The notes beneath the pieces were generated by a model. The model was not told where the DNA came from, searched no databases, and saw nothing but the letters and a program-made list of their open reading frames with translations. A DNA stretch of 64,000 bases from Eutreptiella sp. 'Long Island Sound 2002' (lineage: Eukaryota; Euglenozoa; Euglenophyceae; Eutreptiales; Eutreptiaceae). Position numbers and translations under genes: made by a program. The first letter of the stretch is position 1. Every line of letters starts with the position of its first letter. Positions 42,980-55,123 of this stretch are shown piece after piece. The stretch covers positions 57,573,408 through 57,637,407 of the forward strand of contig OZ038378.1 in assembly GCA_964036045.1 (NCBI GenBank), read 5' to 3'.

Positions 42980-45900
42980 TTTATTCTAGCTCGTATGCAA
43001 TGTGATGAGTCATGTTTTGAAAAGAGCAGCCGCAAGGTATGTTTTGTGGTTGATCGTGGGTTAGATTGAGATGACAATGGTGCCATCTAGCATCGCTTTA
43101 GGTTGAGTTTCAAAGTGGCCACTGCACCGATCACAAGATGCAGGTTGGGGAAAGCCTATGGAATGAGTTTAGTCTGTGATCTGCAACAAGCTGCTACATG
43201 TATGTATGTGACTGTTTCTCAAAGTTGTCAAGCAGTCGAGTTTACATGATGTTTAAATTATATTTACACTGAACGTTGGAGCAAATAGCTATGGGATGTC
43301 TCACTATCAGTCAAATCGCATCCACTTTGGGGAGAGAAGATGCAACAATGTGAGAATTCTTGCTTGAGGATAGGGCCTTCTAAATAGAATGAAAAACCAT
43401 AGAAGCGATTTAAATAAACCACCTTTGGATGACCCTTGTGGTCCTTGTAGCTTCGGATCTCCTTTTCGAACACGACTTTAACAACAATGTGGAACTTCAG
43501 GCTCAAATCTGACCTAATCCGCACTAAAATGGCATTCGGAGGAAGACAAAAGCCTATTGAATAGTGTGAAAACACGCGGGGGTGACTTAGAAAACGACAT
43601 TTGGGTGCTTCTTCCACGTAGTGCAACTGTTTTTGGCCTTTTATTAAACCAGTTTGAACAAAACTGAGGGACCTTCTGCTTAGTTTTGACCTAATACGCA
43701 CCAAAACGCCATTCGGAGGGAGACAAAACCCTATTGACTAGAGTGAAAAACACCGGGAAGGCCTGTGAAAACCACATCTGAATGCTTCTCCTTTGCAACT
43801 GCAACTGCAACTGCAACTGTTTTTCGCCTTTTTTTTGCACAACTTCAACAAATCTTTGGAAATTCATGATTAGTTTTGACCTAATGAGCACTAAAATGCC
43901 ATTCGGAAGGAAACAAAAACCTATTGAATGAGTGCAACTCACCAGGGTGGACCTGGAAAACCAAGTCTAGATGCTTCTTCTACCTATTGCAATGGTTTTT
44001 GGCCTTTTCTAACAAAACTTGATCAATACATTGGAGCTTCATGCTTAGCTTTGACCTAATCAGCACTAAAATGCCATTCGGAACAAGACAAAACCCCATT
44101 GAACAGAGTAAAAACCACCGGGGAGGACTCAGAAAACCACATCTGGATGCTTCTCCTTGGCAACTGCAACTGTTTTCGGCCTTTTCTAACACCACTTGAT
44201 CAATACATGGGAACTTTGTGCTTAGTTTTGACCTAATCAGCACTAAAATGCCATTTGGAGGGAGGCAAAAGCCTATTGTATCACTAAAAATTATCAGATG
44301 GACTTGGAAAACCACTTCTAGATGCTTCTTCTACCTATTGCAGCTGTTTTTGGGCTTTTCTAACACCACTTGATGAATACATTGGAACTTCATGCTTAGT
44401 TTTGACCTAATCAGCACTAGAATGCCATTTGGAGGGACACAAAAGCCTATTGAATGATTAAAAATCACCACGTGGACTTGGAAAACCACATTTGGATGCT
44501 TTTGCTTTAGAGCTGCAACTGCAACTGCAACTGTTTTTCGCCTTTTTTTGCACAACTTTAACAAACCTTTGGAACTTCATGCTTAGTTTTGACCTAATGA
44601 GCACTAAAATGCCATTCGGAAGGAACCAAAAACCTATTGAATGAGTGCAACTCACCAGGGTGGACCTGGAAAACCAAGTCTAGATGCTTCTTCTACCTAT
44701 TGCAATGGTTTTTGGCCTTTTCTAACAAAACCTGATCAATACATTGGAGCTTCATGCTTAGCTTTGACCTAATCAGCACTAAAATGCCCTTCGGAACGAG
44801 ACAAAACCCTATTGAACAGGGTAAAAACCACCGGGGAGGACTCAGAAAACCACATCTGGATGCTTCTCCTTGGCAACTGCAACTGTTTTCGGCCTTTTCT
44901 AACACCACTTGATCAATACATGGGAACTTTGTGCTTAGTTTTGACCTAATCAGCACTAAAATGCCATTTGGAGGGAGACAAAAGCCTATTGTATCACTAA
45001 AGGTTATCAGATGGACTTGGAAACCCACATCTAGATGCTTCTTCTACCTATTGCAGCTGTTTTTGGCCTTTTCTAACACCACTTGATGAATACATTGGAA
45101 CTTCATGCTTAGGTTTGACCTAATCAGCACTAGAATGCCATTTGGAGGGACACAAAAGCCTATTGAATGATTAAAAATCACCACGTGGACTAGGAAAACC
45201 ACATTTGGATGCTTCTGCTTTAGAGCTGCAACTGCAACTGCAACTGTTTTTGGCCTTTTTTTACACAACTTGAACAAAACTTTGGAACGTCATGCTTAGT
45301 TTTCACCTAATCAGCACTAAAATGCCATTTGGAGGGGGACAAAAGCCTATTGAATGAGTAAAACTCACCGGGAAGACTCGGAAAACCACATCTTGATGCT
45401 TCTCGTTTGCAACTGCAACTGCAACTGCAATTGTTTTTGGCCTTTTTTTTACAAAACTTGAACAAAACTTTGGATCTTCATGCTTAGTTTTGACCTAATG
45501 AGCACCAAAATGTCATTCGGAGGGAGACGAAAACCTATTGGATGAGTAAAAATCACCAAGTGGACTTGGAAAACCACAACTAGATGCTTCTTCTACCTAT
45601 TGCAGCTGTGTTTGGCCTTTTCCAACACCACTTGATCAATACATTGGAACTTCATGCTTAGTTCTGACCTAATCAGCACTAAAATGCCATTTGGAGGGAG
45701 ACAAAAGCCTATTGAGTGAGTAAAAATCACCAGGGTGGACTTGGAAAACCACATCTACATTCCCTCGTCTACCTATTGCAACTGTTTTTGGACTTTTCTA
45801 ACACCAATTGATCAATACATTGGAAGTTCATGCTTAGTTTTGACCTAGTCAGCAGTAAAATGCCATTTGGAGAGAGACAAAAGCCTATTGAATGAGTGAA

Positions 45901-47388
45901 AATCACCAGGTGGACTTGGAAAACCACATCTACCTTTGGGATTGACCAGCCTGTGACGGCCGCCTCTTTGCCCCCCCATGGGCACCCTTACAATGTCCCT
46001 CAGGTATCTCCCTTCTTCCGCTGAGATACCGAGTTTTTCCTTGCCTGCAGTTGTTGCAGAATGACTGCAAGACGATTCGACTCCCGACGTCGTCGTTAAT
46101 CGCCGTGAGTGGCATCCGGCAATCAGGAATTGCCACAATTGTATGTTGGTGATCGAATTTCATCAAAATTTGATCATTGACTGTTATGTGGCCAGAGGCG
46201 CCCGTCGTCGCACTCGGAAATGACGGCGTCGCCTGTGCTGCGGCTCTGATAAGCCAAATTTGTAAAGTGATTTTTTGAGAACCGAACGGCGCCACACACT
46301 TCGAGTGTTCCGCAATTTTTTTCTAACTTTTGAGATAAGTCGCGAATTTTCCCCGTGAAGAAAAATCTCGAAACGCGCTTTAATCCCCGAAGGCCAATCA
46401 CAAGGGATTCGCGCGTTCAAGCCCCCTAGGGCGACCTAATATGCCTCATAGGCACTATGGATGAGGGTTTGCCCCTATCACCCTCATATTGAGGCCATTG
46501 GATCCCAACTCAATATGCCCAAAGGGTTATCCTTTTTTCAGATTTTCCGAAAATTGGGCAATCTCATGCACTTGGTGCCCAAGTACATGTCGAAAAAAAT
46601 TTAGTTGGTATAATCTCCCTCTTTGCATGCCTTAACACCCGGGTCATATCACTTGCCTGCCCCGGAGTGGGCAGATGTCTCCATTATAACCCACTTGACC
46701 ACATTTTGTGCTTGCATTCCAAAAATCGACTTTCGGAAATGAGGTCTATTTCCAACCCAAGCACTTGCATGTGTGTTCAAGGACCAAACTGACATAAGAA
46801 TATAGGCATACTTTGGTCCTAGGCCACTAGGCTGGGTATATAATGCTTGGGTAGGGTTGTTGGGCAAATATGGGTCATTTGGTGTGCCGCTTTGGCGGGT
46901 GTACCATTCCAAGACAAACCCGCCAATGGACCCCATATTAAGCGGAGCTCTTCTTCCGAACCCAAATCAACACTCGAAAGTCTAACCTTCACCCAGTGGC
47001 CCATGGAGAATACACCCGAAGCGATGCGGTGCAAGCAAGGTGTGTTATTTGCATTTTTGCATTTTTCACGTGCCCACTTGGGGAGCAGCGCAAGTAACCT
47101 TCCATGGCATCCCAAGTGGAGCCCAAGCGTGGAATTGAAGATCCATGGTCCCCAGACATAGTGTGTGAACGGAATTGCCAGCTGCTCAATTCGAGCTGGA
47201 GATATTGCAATATATTTGTGGGGATTTCAAGTCCATTCTCCGTGTTTTGTCATCAATTTCACCATTCTTGGGCCGTCACGATGTCAAGTGGCGACCGTGT
47301 ATCTCAATGTTGCGTTCAATTGACATCATGACCCCAGTATGTTATGAGAGTACATACTTCAGTGCCCATCATATCTCGGACTTAGCCA
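42980..47388. repeat. R3b dispersed block containing a tandem array
   Basis: Paralogue of R3a with about 230 extra bases near 43105-43335. Left neighbour is P copy 2, whereas R3a's left neighbour is R2; right neighbours also differ. The block is therefore a mobile or duplicated unit with ends near CTAGCTCGTATGC and GACTTAGCCAATA. No terminal inverted repeat or target duplication was recognised. Confidence 0.85.
43335..45930. repeat. second ~174-190-bp array with the same higher-order pattern
   Basis: The word (G/C)ACCTA(A/G)T occurs at 43511, 43688, 43878, 44053, 44230, 44404, 44591, 44766, 44943, 45117, 45304, 45492, 45666 and 45842. Spacings (177, 190, 175, 177, 174, 187, 175, 177, 174, 187, 188, 174, 176) reproduce those of R3a nearly base for base, so the higher-order structure predates the duplication of the block. 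Confidence 0.93.
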
Positions 47389-49050
47389 ATAACTCCTCTT
47401 GGGCTTGGCAGACCAAGGCCACCATGTGGGCAATTTGGGTCAATCCCAAATCATGGGCTCACTTGGCAGCCCTGCCATTGTCAAATCCAGGGGGGTTTGG
47501 GCGACGCCCATAAGGTATGTTGGACACATAGCACCTGGTTGCAATTCTAGGGCACACCCTGGTCCAAGTCGGACTTGTGCTCCATTTTGCCCCCCATGAG
47601 TGTGCGCATTTTTGGCCATTTTCTGCCATTTCCTATATTTTTGGCCCGACGCGCACTATGTTCAGCCCCCCCGTGCACGCCGGACGCATGCACCAATGGA
47701 CCACATATGGTATGTAGCTTCTGCACATTGGTCTCCATGGCTCACACAGCATGTGGGCGAGCCGAAGCGCCCACTCACAAGAGGCTATGCCAAGGTGAGT
47801 GTGGACAATTTTGCCATATTGGCAGTTGTGAGTACAATTCCGGCTATCACCATGCCATGGCCCTTGAAGATTTTTGTGATCCAACTACATGTGGGCCCAC
47901 ATTTAACTCCCCTTGGGTCGCACAAGGAACGATGAGTCCCATCTTCAAGCCATCATGGAGGAATACCCTTGGGGATACTTTCAATTTTGGCTCATTTTTG
48001 GGTATGCCAAAACACCCCTTTTTGGGACCCCAATTTCAGGCCCCCAATGTGTTCCATTGGCGGCCCCCTATCTTCATGCTCATGAGGAACCCGAACCTAA
48101 TTCCAAGTCTTGCACTTAGATATGACTCTTAGGTCCTGCCTCCTATCTCATGAGCCATCGGTCCCACCTTGGCTGGCCGCTGCACCCATGGGAATTACTT
48201 CGATTTTGGCTATTTTTGCCTTTTTTGAGGTCTTTAGTGCACCCTTACGGACACTTCCTTGGATGCACTATGGGTGGAGGTTTGAGGTGTAAGAAAACGT
48301 CACCACCATGTCCTTCTCGGGGTACTCGATCCAGGCCAAGCCCCCCCTAAAACCTATTGTTGATGTTGAGACTAACACCTAATCATTTTTATCACTCTTT
48401 TGAAACTTGAAGTACACTTTCTCAAAGTAACTAGGGTTATAACCCCAACCCCCCGTGAAGTCCAACCCTACCACTCAAGTGAGCGGAGCTATCTTCCTTC
48501 ATGGAGGTAATACCGATATAAAGTAGGCACTTCCTGCCTAGGGCCTTGTAAGTTAAGCCTAATGGTCCCCCACCTCAAGACCCCTATACTCGATTGTTTG
48601 TACCACTTATTGTGGTTCTACTTTTTAACTGATTCTGAATTCAGTTGCTTGGCCATGCTGGCCAAGCCATAGCCTGTGTCTGGCCGAGCACCTGCAATCG
48701 TCGCGCGCGCTGCGCCCTGTTGCCAGAAGGAAAAAAAAAGATCAGTAAAACACGACGAAAATTTTTTTCAAATAGCTCAAAATAAAACTAGCTAGGAAAA
48801 AAATGGGCCAGGCAAAAAAAGCGCGCTGCGAAACGCGTTAAAACGCGACGGACATTTTTTGGCACTTCAATTGGTGAATAGTTAACGCCGTAAGCACCTT
48901 AAGGCTCGTACGAACATATCACCACCCCCCACGTTGTCTGACACGCCACTAACGCGAGGAAAAACCCGTCGCGAGCAGCACATAAAACTCGAAAACGTTT
49001 TCTAAGGCGCCGCGTTCCTTCGCCCTGCTTCCTTTTCTTTTACCTTCCTT
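47389..49050. other. unassigned region
   Basis: About 1.65 kb without a supported gene. 47390-48360 is of mixed composition with only short overlapping frames. 48360-48620 is A/T-richer and contains GGGTTATAACCCC. 48700-48800 is A-rich. Confidence 0.45.
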
Positions 49051-49287
49051 CTCCATGCACCTACCTACCCTCCCTTGTGCCCCTCCTCAGCCCTTTTCGT
49101 TAGCTTAGGCGACCGGCCCTGGGGAAAACGTGGTCAGCCCCTTGCAACCAAGACCACCATCTTCCAGGCCGAATGGCAACATGTAAGTCAGAAGTGTAAC
49201 CTTGGTTGGTATTGCTGCCTGCCTGCGTGCGTGAGTTGCGTAGTGTCTAATTTTCTGCTGAGAAACAATTTAATTTTTGGTTTGCAG
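48981..49287 (+). promoter_or_regulatory. possible promoter and small intron upstream of the T-depleted tract
   Basis: CATAAAA at about 48981 could act as a TATA element. Further on, ACAT|GTAAGT (donor, GT at 49193) and a downstream TTTTTGGTTTGCAG (acceptor, ending 49287) delimit a well-formed 95-base intron with CTAAT as a possible branch site. The following sequence is the T-depleted tract, so a spliced transcript may enter it. No coding exon is evident. Confidence 0.35.
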
Positions 49288-49330
49288 AAAGAGGAAAAAG
49301 GAACGGAGAAACATCAGGGGTTTTTAGCAA

Positions 49331-51730
49331 AGGGGTAGAGGACAAAAGGAAAAACAAAAACCAGCAGCGCAGGCAACCGCACAGCACAGCCAGCCAGCAC
49401 AGCACCACAAGGCAGCACAGCACCGCAGAACATAGCACAGGGCGCAGGACATCACAGAACACCGAACCAACACACCAGACAATAGAGAAAGGAGAAAGGA
49501 CCACCCACAAGGGGAACACGCAGCACAGTCCAGCAGCACGGCACCGCAGGGCAACAGGGCACCACAGGACACAACACGGCACAGCACGACACCACGGCAC
49601 ACCAACCCACGCAACAGGGCAGCACCACCACACCACGGAACGCCAAGGGAGACAGCACCACACACAGCGACACACCACAGCGAGAGACGCCAACGACAGC
49701 ACAGACCAAACCGGCACCGAACAGCAACACGCACAGCGCAACGCAGCACCGCAGACAAAGGGAAAGGACACAAACCAACACCACCAGCAAAACAAAACGG
49801 ACAGCAGGGCACCACGGCACGGCACCACACGGCAACACAACACCTCAGGCCACAGGACACAGCACAGGGTAGCGAGACGCCACAACAAACCACAGCACGC
49901 AGCAGGGCAGCAAGCCACGCAGCCAGGCAGGAGCACAAACACACAACACCAGGCACGCCAGAGGAAAACAGCAGCGGGCAACCAAACCCAGCAACGAACA
50001 CCCAGCAACCACAATCAACAACACATGGCACCAGCTGGCGCGAACGAAGCAACAGGGCACCACCAGCAAGAAACGACGCAAACAGCAGCACAGCACACGG
50101 CAGGCGGCACAACGGAACAACACAGCACCGCACCGCAGGACAGGACACAAACACCAGGCCACGACAGGGGACCAGGCAACGGCACCAGGCGGCGTCAGGA
50201 AAACCGCGCAGCGGGCCCAACGACCAGACGACACCGCGCACCAGGACAGCAGACAGCACAACACAGCACGCAACAACGTGCGACGGCACCAAACACGACA
50301 AAGACCGCACAAAGCAGCACGGCACAACAGGACACCGCACGACACCAACAAAACAGGAGGAGACGACGCCAAAGGAAGACCGCCAGCGACAACACCAACA
50401 ACACAGCACGACAACACGCCACACAGCACGACACAAGCACAACACAGCACCGAAAAACAACCGCGAACCGCACAAACCAGCCCAAAACAGACCGCAACAC
50501 CAAACAACACGACACGAGACACAGCAATACACGAGCAGCCACCGGAGGGGGGGGGGCACAGCCCCAGCACACAGCGCACGCACCGCGCACAAGGCCGCAC
50601 ACGGGAGAGGAAAAAGAAACCCAGGCAGGCGGAGGAGAAACCAAGAGCGGCGGGAACCACGAAACATCAGGAACGCCACAAAAAAAACACCAAAAATGCC
50701 AAAGCAAAGAAACCGAGCGAGAGGGGAAGGGGGGCGAGCACCGCAGAGGCCCAGGGCACCCAGGGCCGGAAACAACGGAAAACCCGAGACAAGGGGGCGC
50801 CGGAAGGGAAACAAGAAACAAAAAGGAAAAAAAACGGGGTGGGGCAAGCGAAGAGCGCCAAGGCGCACGGCACCCAGGGACAGGAAGCACAAAAAGCCAG
50901 AGACAACCGGGGCGCGAGAGGGGAAGGGAAAAAAGGAGGGGAAACAACGGGAAAGGCAAACAAAAGGACAAGAAAGGGCAACCCCAGCCCCGAGGGGGCC
51001 AAACAAAGCAGAAGGACAGAACGGCCAAAGGAAAGGTGAGGCGCACCAAAACGCGCCCGGGAGGCCGGTCCGCACGACCCGGCCACGAAGAGCATGCACA
51101 CGCACACACGCGCCGGACCCGGCCGTGGCATCCTCCGACCCGAAAGGGAAGGTGGCGGCGTCCACGCAAAACAGCCCCGGTGCACCGGCCGACTCCCCCG
51201 TCGAAAGGCGGACGGTACGGGAAACCGGCCGCGTCAGTGACCGGGTCCACACACGACCAACCACCGCAGCGTACGCAGCCCAAGACCGGAGCCGGAGGGA
51301 CCCGCCAGGGACAACCCCGTCGCGGGGGCCCGAACGGGTACGACGCGGAGCGAGCCCAGCGCCCCTGCCTCGGCAGGGGCCAGCGGCAGACACAAAGAGC
51401 CCGGTTCCCGGCCAACCTCCAAGTGCCCCGCGCAGCCACCCAGTAAAGCCGGGGGCGACACCCTCTGTGGTGGCGGAGGGCACAACGGCAACGGGAAAGC
51501 CGACCAGAGCATGGAGAGCGACCGGACCGGACGAGGCGCGGCGCACCAACGCGGGGCCACAAGGCACGACAGAGAGGCACGCCACCGGCCACAGCCACGG
51601 CACAAGGACAGGTGCCAAGCAACAGCGGCCACCGGGGGCCGGGAACCCGAGAAGCGCGCACAGGACACGACGAACCACGGCACAAGAGAAGGTGCCACGG
51701 ACAGCCGGGCGCCAACGCCAACGCACCGCA
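49331..51730 (+). other. 2.4-kb strand-asymmetric tract almost devoid of T
   Basis: Most 60-base lines here contain about 0-3 T on the plus strand. The first part is CAGCACA-like, the middle A/G-rich, the end C/G-rich. All stop codons on the minus strand need an A opposite a plus-strand T, so the absence of T creates an 803-codon minus frame (51735-49324) and long plus frames (50025-51446, 50696-51748). These proteins are Cys/Val/Leu- or Gln/Thr/Arg-dominated low-complexity and are not accepted as genes. Confidence 0.85.
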
Positions 51731-52505
51731 CCCACAGCCAGTGGGTAGCGGGCTCAGGCCGCACGCCCGAAGGATGGGCGGTCGGGTATGGGAGAGCGCC
51801 CAGCCTCGGACGGCCCGCTACCAGGCAAGAGACCCCCCCCCCCGGGGCGCCCTCGTGCCGCCCCCGCAGCGCGCAAAGCCAGCTCGCAAGAGTGCGCGCT
51901 GTGGGGTTGGTGACGGGTCTCGGCGCCCGCACACGGCACCCACAGCCAGTGGGTAGCAGGCCCGGACCGCACGCCCGAAGGACGGGCGGTCCGGCGTGGG
52001 AGAGCGCCTAACCACGGACGACCCACAACCAGGCAAGAGACGCCCCCCCTCCCGGGGCGCCCTCGTGCTGCCCCCGCAGCGCGCAAAGCCAGCTCGCAAG
52101 AGCGCGCGCTGTGGGGTTGGTGACGGGTCCCCACGCCCACACCCCCCCCAACACACAGCCAGTGGGTAGCGGGCCCCGGCCGCACGCCTGAAGGACGGGC
52201 GGTCAGGCGTGGGACAGCGCCAAACCACGGATGCTGCACACCCAGGCAAGAGACGCCCCGCCCCCCCCCCCCGGGGCGCCCTCGTGGCGCCCTTGCAGCG
52301 CGCAAAGCCAGCTTGCAAGAGCGCGCGCTGTGGGGCTGGTGAGGGGTCCCCACGCCCGCACACCGCACCCAGAGCCAGGGGGTAGCGGGCCCCGGCCGCA
52401 CGCCCGAAGGACGGGCGGTCGGGCGTGAAAGAGCGCCTAACCACGGACGCCCCACACCCAGGCAAGAGACACCCCGCCCCCCCCCCCCACGGGGCGCCCT
52501 CGTGC
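51731..52505 (+). repeat. ~211-bp satellite, left part (about 4 units)
   Basis: CAGCCAGTGGGTAGCG or a variant starts at 51735, 51943, 52156 and 52372. Units contain GAAGGACGGGCGGTC, a variable poly-C run and CGCAAAGCCAGCT. The array is cut at 52505 by E3 and resumes in register at 55124. Long frames on both strands arise from the repeat. Confidence 0.93.
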
Positions 52506-53391
52506 TGAAGCGTTTGGGGGGAGGGCAACCTCCAAGCCTCCCTTGGCATGCACGACCCCAAACCCATGAAACCCAAGACTTCCTCTGGAATTTGGGATTC
52601 TCCAAAGAATTCTGTGATCCTTGCCTCGGCCATGACACAATCTGGCGTCCTGGGCAAGAGATGAAGGTATATGTAGACAATATAAACATGTAGACAAGTA
52701 ATATGTATATGTAACAATTCTATACTATAAAATAGCATAAAAAAGAAGATGAAATGAAGGCGACGGCGTCGCCGTCATCCGAAAATCTGACGGCTACGAG
52801 GCGTCGCCATCAGGATCTCCACTGAGATCCTGCCCAAACTGGGCCAAACAGTGGTTTTTGGGCGCAAAACAATGAAATAAAGTGATTTTTGAGTCAAAAA
52901 CACTCATTTCGCGTGTCTCCCCCCAACGCGTCGCGTAGCCGACACGACGCGTTTCTGTGCCAATTCAAACTATATATGAAAAGGCCCACTGTTGGGCCAC
53001 ACCATGGGCACCTGGGCGATTCCTGGGATCGCCTCAGGATTTTTGTGAAAATTCGTGAATGTGCATGTTTTCGCAAAATTTGACCTTCGCGGAACGCCGC
53101 GAAAAAGGTCACGTTATATTTCTTTATTTCTAAAAACGATAAATCTATAATACAAAAGATTAAAATCTCCAGAAATCGTGAAATAAAACTACGATCTGGA
53201 GCTGCGTCGCGCAGGCGACGACTGTCGTCGCCAGCCCAGAAATGTCGAAAAAGACAATTTCTGGGGTATTTTACAGAAATCCCACAGAAATCAGGATGCC
53301 GTAACATCATCAGGAAAATTCCTGAGCTAGCCTGGCGAAGAGCGCCACAGGCTGGGCAGCGGGTATGGGTGAAGCACCCCATACCGCTTCA
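52506..53391 (-). repeat. E3 LTR (left; 3' LTR if minus-oriented)
   Basis: 886 bp, TG...CA with 7-bp inverted ends. Contains CTATATATG near 52970 and GTCGCC/GGCGAC palindromic words. A 162-codon minus frame (53382-52894) lies inside and is shared with the other LTR; it matches nothing known and is probably fortuitous. Confidence 0.92.
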
Positions 53392-53402
53392 CCCCCCTCC
53401 TT
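53392..53402 (-). promoter_or_regulatory. E3 putative polypurine tract
   Basis: The minus strand reads AAGGAGGGGGG immediately before the TG of the left LTR, which fixes the likely orientation. Confidence 0.6.
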
Positions 53403-54237
53403 AGAAGCCTTGCCTATATCCAAAGGAAGGCAAGGCCAAGGAGGCGCTCTGACCCCTGCACTGCCCTGGTTTCAAACTGATTCAGCAGGACAGTGGGGGG
53501 GGGGGGCTTCGTAAGTAATTTACATGCCACATACATGTATTTTTTTTCTCTTGATATATTCATAGGGCAATCGCCCCCCAGGCGACCACACTGGTCCCTG
53601 GCACTCCTTGTAGCCTCTGGTGACCAAACCAGGGGCGCTGCAGGGCCTTCTGCCCTGACTGATGGCGCTGAGGCGCACATATGGGCCCTTTTTCTCCATG
53701 GGCATGGAAACATAATAATTCAATAAATTCAAAAAAATTATTTAGGGTCAAACCCAAGGCGACGAATTTCTCGCGCCTGAATTTAGGGCCATTTCCTGCC
53801 CAAGGCGACCCGCGCCTGTTTAGGGTCGATTCCCAACCCAAGGCGACAAATTAACGCGCCTGATTTGGGGGATTTAGTGTCATTTCCTACCCAAGGCGAC
53901 CCGCGCCTATTTAGGGTGGGACCTCCGGAGGGTCAACCAACCCAAGGCGACTAATTAACGCGCCTGCTTGTGCGGTTCGCAGATGGCGTCGTCGTCGCTG
54001 TGGTCTTGGCCCGGAGCCAATTACAGACTTGGGGGCTCCATAGGGTCCATGGTGGCGGCTCCAAGGTGATACCCATCGTAGGAGTCAAGGAATTCCTCCT
54101 TCATCGTGTTGATGCCCTGGACCTTAGCTTCTGCAGATGTTTCCCAGCGAAGAGGCCGTACTCCTGCAGTCTGGGCGTCGTCGCCGTCCGCAGGCCGTCA
54201 CACCGCCTTGGTGGCCTTGGCGTCGGCAGAATTCTTT
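53392..54237 (-). other. E3 internal region, non-coding
   Basis: 846 bp with no retroelement protein. Near 53750-53965 the motif CCAAGGCGAC followed by CGCGCCT recurs five times about 45-55 bases apart, alternating two spacer forms. It includes a poly-G run near 53495-53506. Confidence 0.7.
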
Positions 54238-55123
54238 TGAAGCGTTTGGGGGGAGGGCAACCTCCAAGCCTCCCTTGGCATGCACGACCCCAAACCCATG
54301 AAATCCAAGACTTCCTCTCGAATTTGGGATTCTCCAAAGAATTCTGTGATCCTTGCCTCGGCCATGACACAATCTGGCGTCCTCGGCAAGAGATGAAAGT
54401 ATATGTAGACAATATAAACATGTAGACAAGTAATATGTATATGTAACAATTCTATACTGTAAAATAGCATAAAAAAGAAGACGAAATGAAGGCGACGGCG
54501 TCGCCGCCATCAGAAAATCTGACGGCTACGAGGCGTCGCCATCAGGATCTCCACTGAGATCCTGCCCAAACTGGGCCAAACAGTGGTTTTTGGGTGCAAA
54601 ACAATGAAATAAAGTGATTTTTGAGTCAAAAACACTCATTTCGCGTGTCTCCCCCCAACGCGTCGCGTAGCCGAGACGACGCGTTTCTGTGCCAATTCAA
54701 ACTATATATGAAAAGGCCCACTGTTGGGCCACACCATGGGCGCCTGGGCGATTCCTGGGATCGCCTCAGGATTTTTGTAAAAATTCGTGAACGTGCATGT
54801 TTTCGCAAAATTGGACCTTCGCGGAACGCCGCGAAAAAGGTCACGTTATATTTCTTTATTTCTAAAAACGATAAATCTATAATAAAATAGATTAAAATCT
54901 CCAGAAATCGTGAAATAAAACTACGATCTGGAGCTGCGTCGCGCAGGCGACGACTGTCGTCGCCAGCCCAAAAATGACGAAAAAGACGATTTCTGGGGTA
55001 TTTTACAGAAATCCCACAGAAATCAGGATGCCGTAACATCACCAGGAAGATTCCTGAGCTAGCCTGGCGAAGAGCGCCACCGGCTGGGCAGCGGGTATGG
55101 GTGAAGCACCCCATACCGCTTCA
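54238..55123 (-). repeat. E3 LTR (right; 5' LTR if minus-oriented)
   Basis: Same length and ends as the left LTR, followed by the GTGC duplication. The minus-strand sequence just inside it starts AAAGAATTCTGCCG, which is not a standard TGG-type primer site, so priming is unresolved. Confidence 0.92.

Larger units (their letters stand above)
52506..55123 (-). mobile_element. E3: non-autonomous LTR retroelement, 2618 bp, inserted in satellite
   Basis: Two direct 886-bp repeats (52506-53391 and 54238-55123) begin TGAAGCG and end CGCTTCA, with an 846-bp internal region. The flanks GTGC (52502-52505) and GTGC (55124-55127) form a 4-bp duplication; removing E3 restores an intact satellite unit. 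LTRs differ at about 22 sites (about 97.5% identity), with equal length. A purine tract beside the left LTR (minus strand AAGGAGGGGGG) suggests minus orientation. No gag or pol sequence is present. It is larger than typical TRIMs and resembles a short LARD. Confidence 0.9.

Noticed and set aside
48420-48470. GGGTTATAACCCC considered as a telomere-like or tRNA-related signal
   Set aside because: Single short palindrome; no telomeric repeat run and no tRNA cloverleaf around it.
49324-51735. 803-codon minus-strand open frame
   Set aside because: Stops need A on the minus strand, which is nearly absent because the plus strand lacks T; the protein is Cys/Val/Leu low-complexity with no domain.
50025-51748. 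Plus-strand frames of 473 and 350 codons
   Set aside because: Same compositional artefact; Gln/Thr/Arg/Lys low-complexity repeats of the DNA words.
52506-55123. DNA transposon with TGAAGCG terminal inverted repeats
   Set aside because: The two 886-bp units are direct repeats of equal length with TG...CA ends, one 4-bp duplication outside both, and a PPT, which fits an LTR element better.
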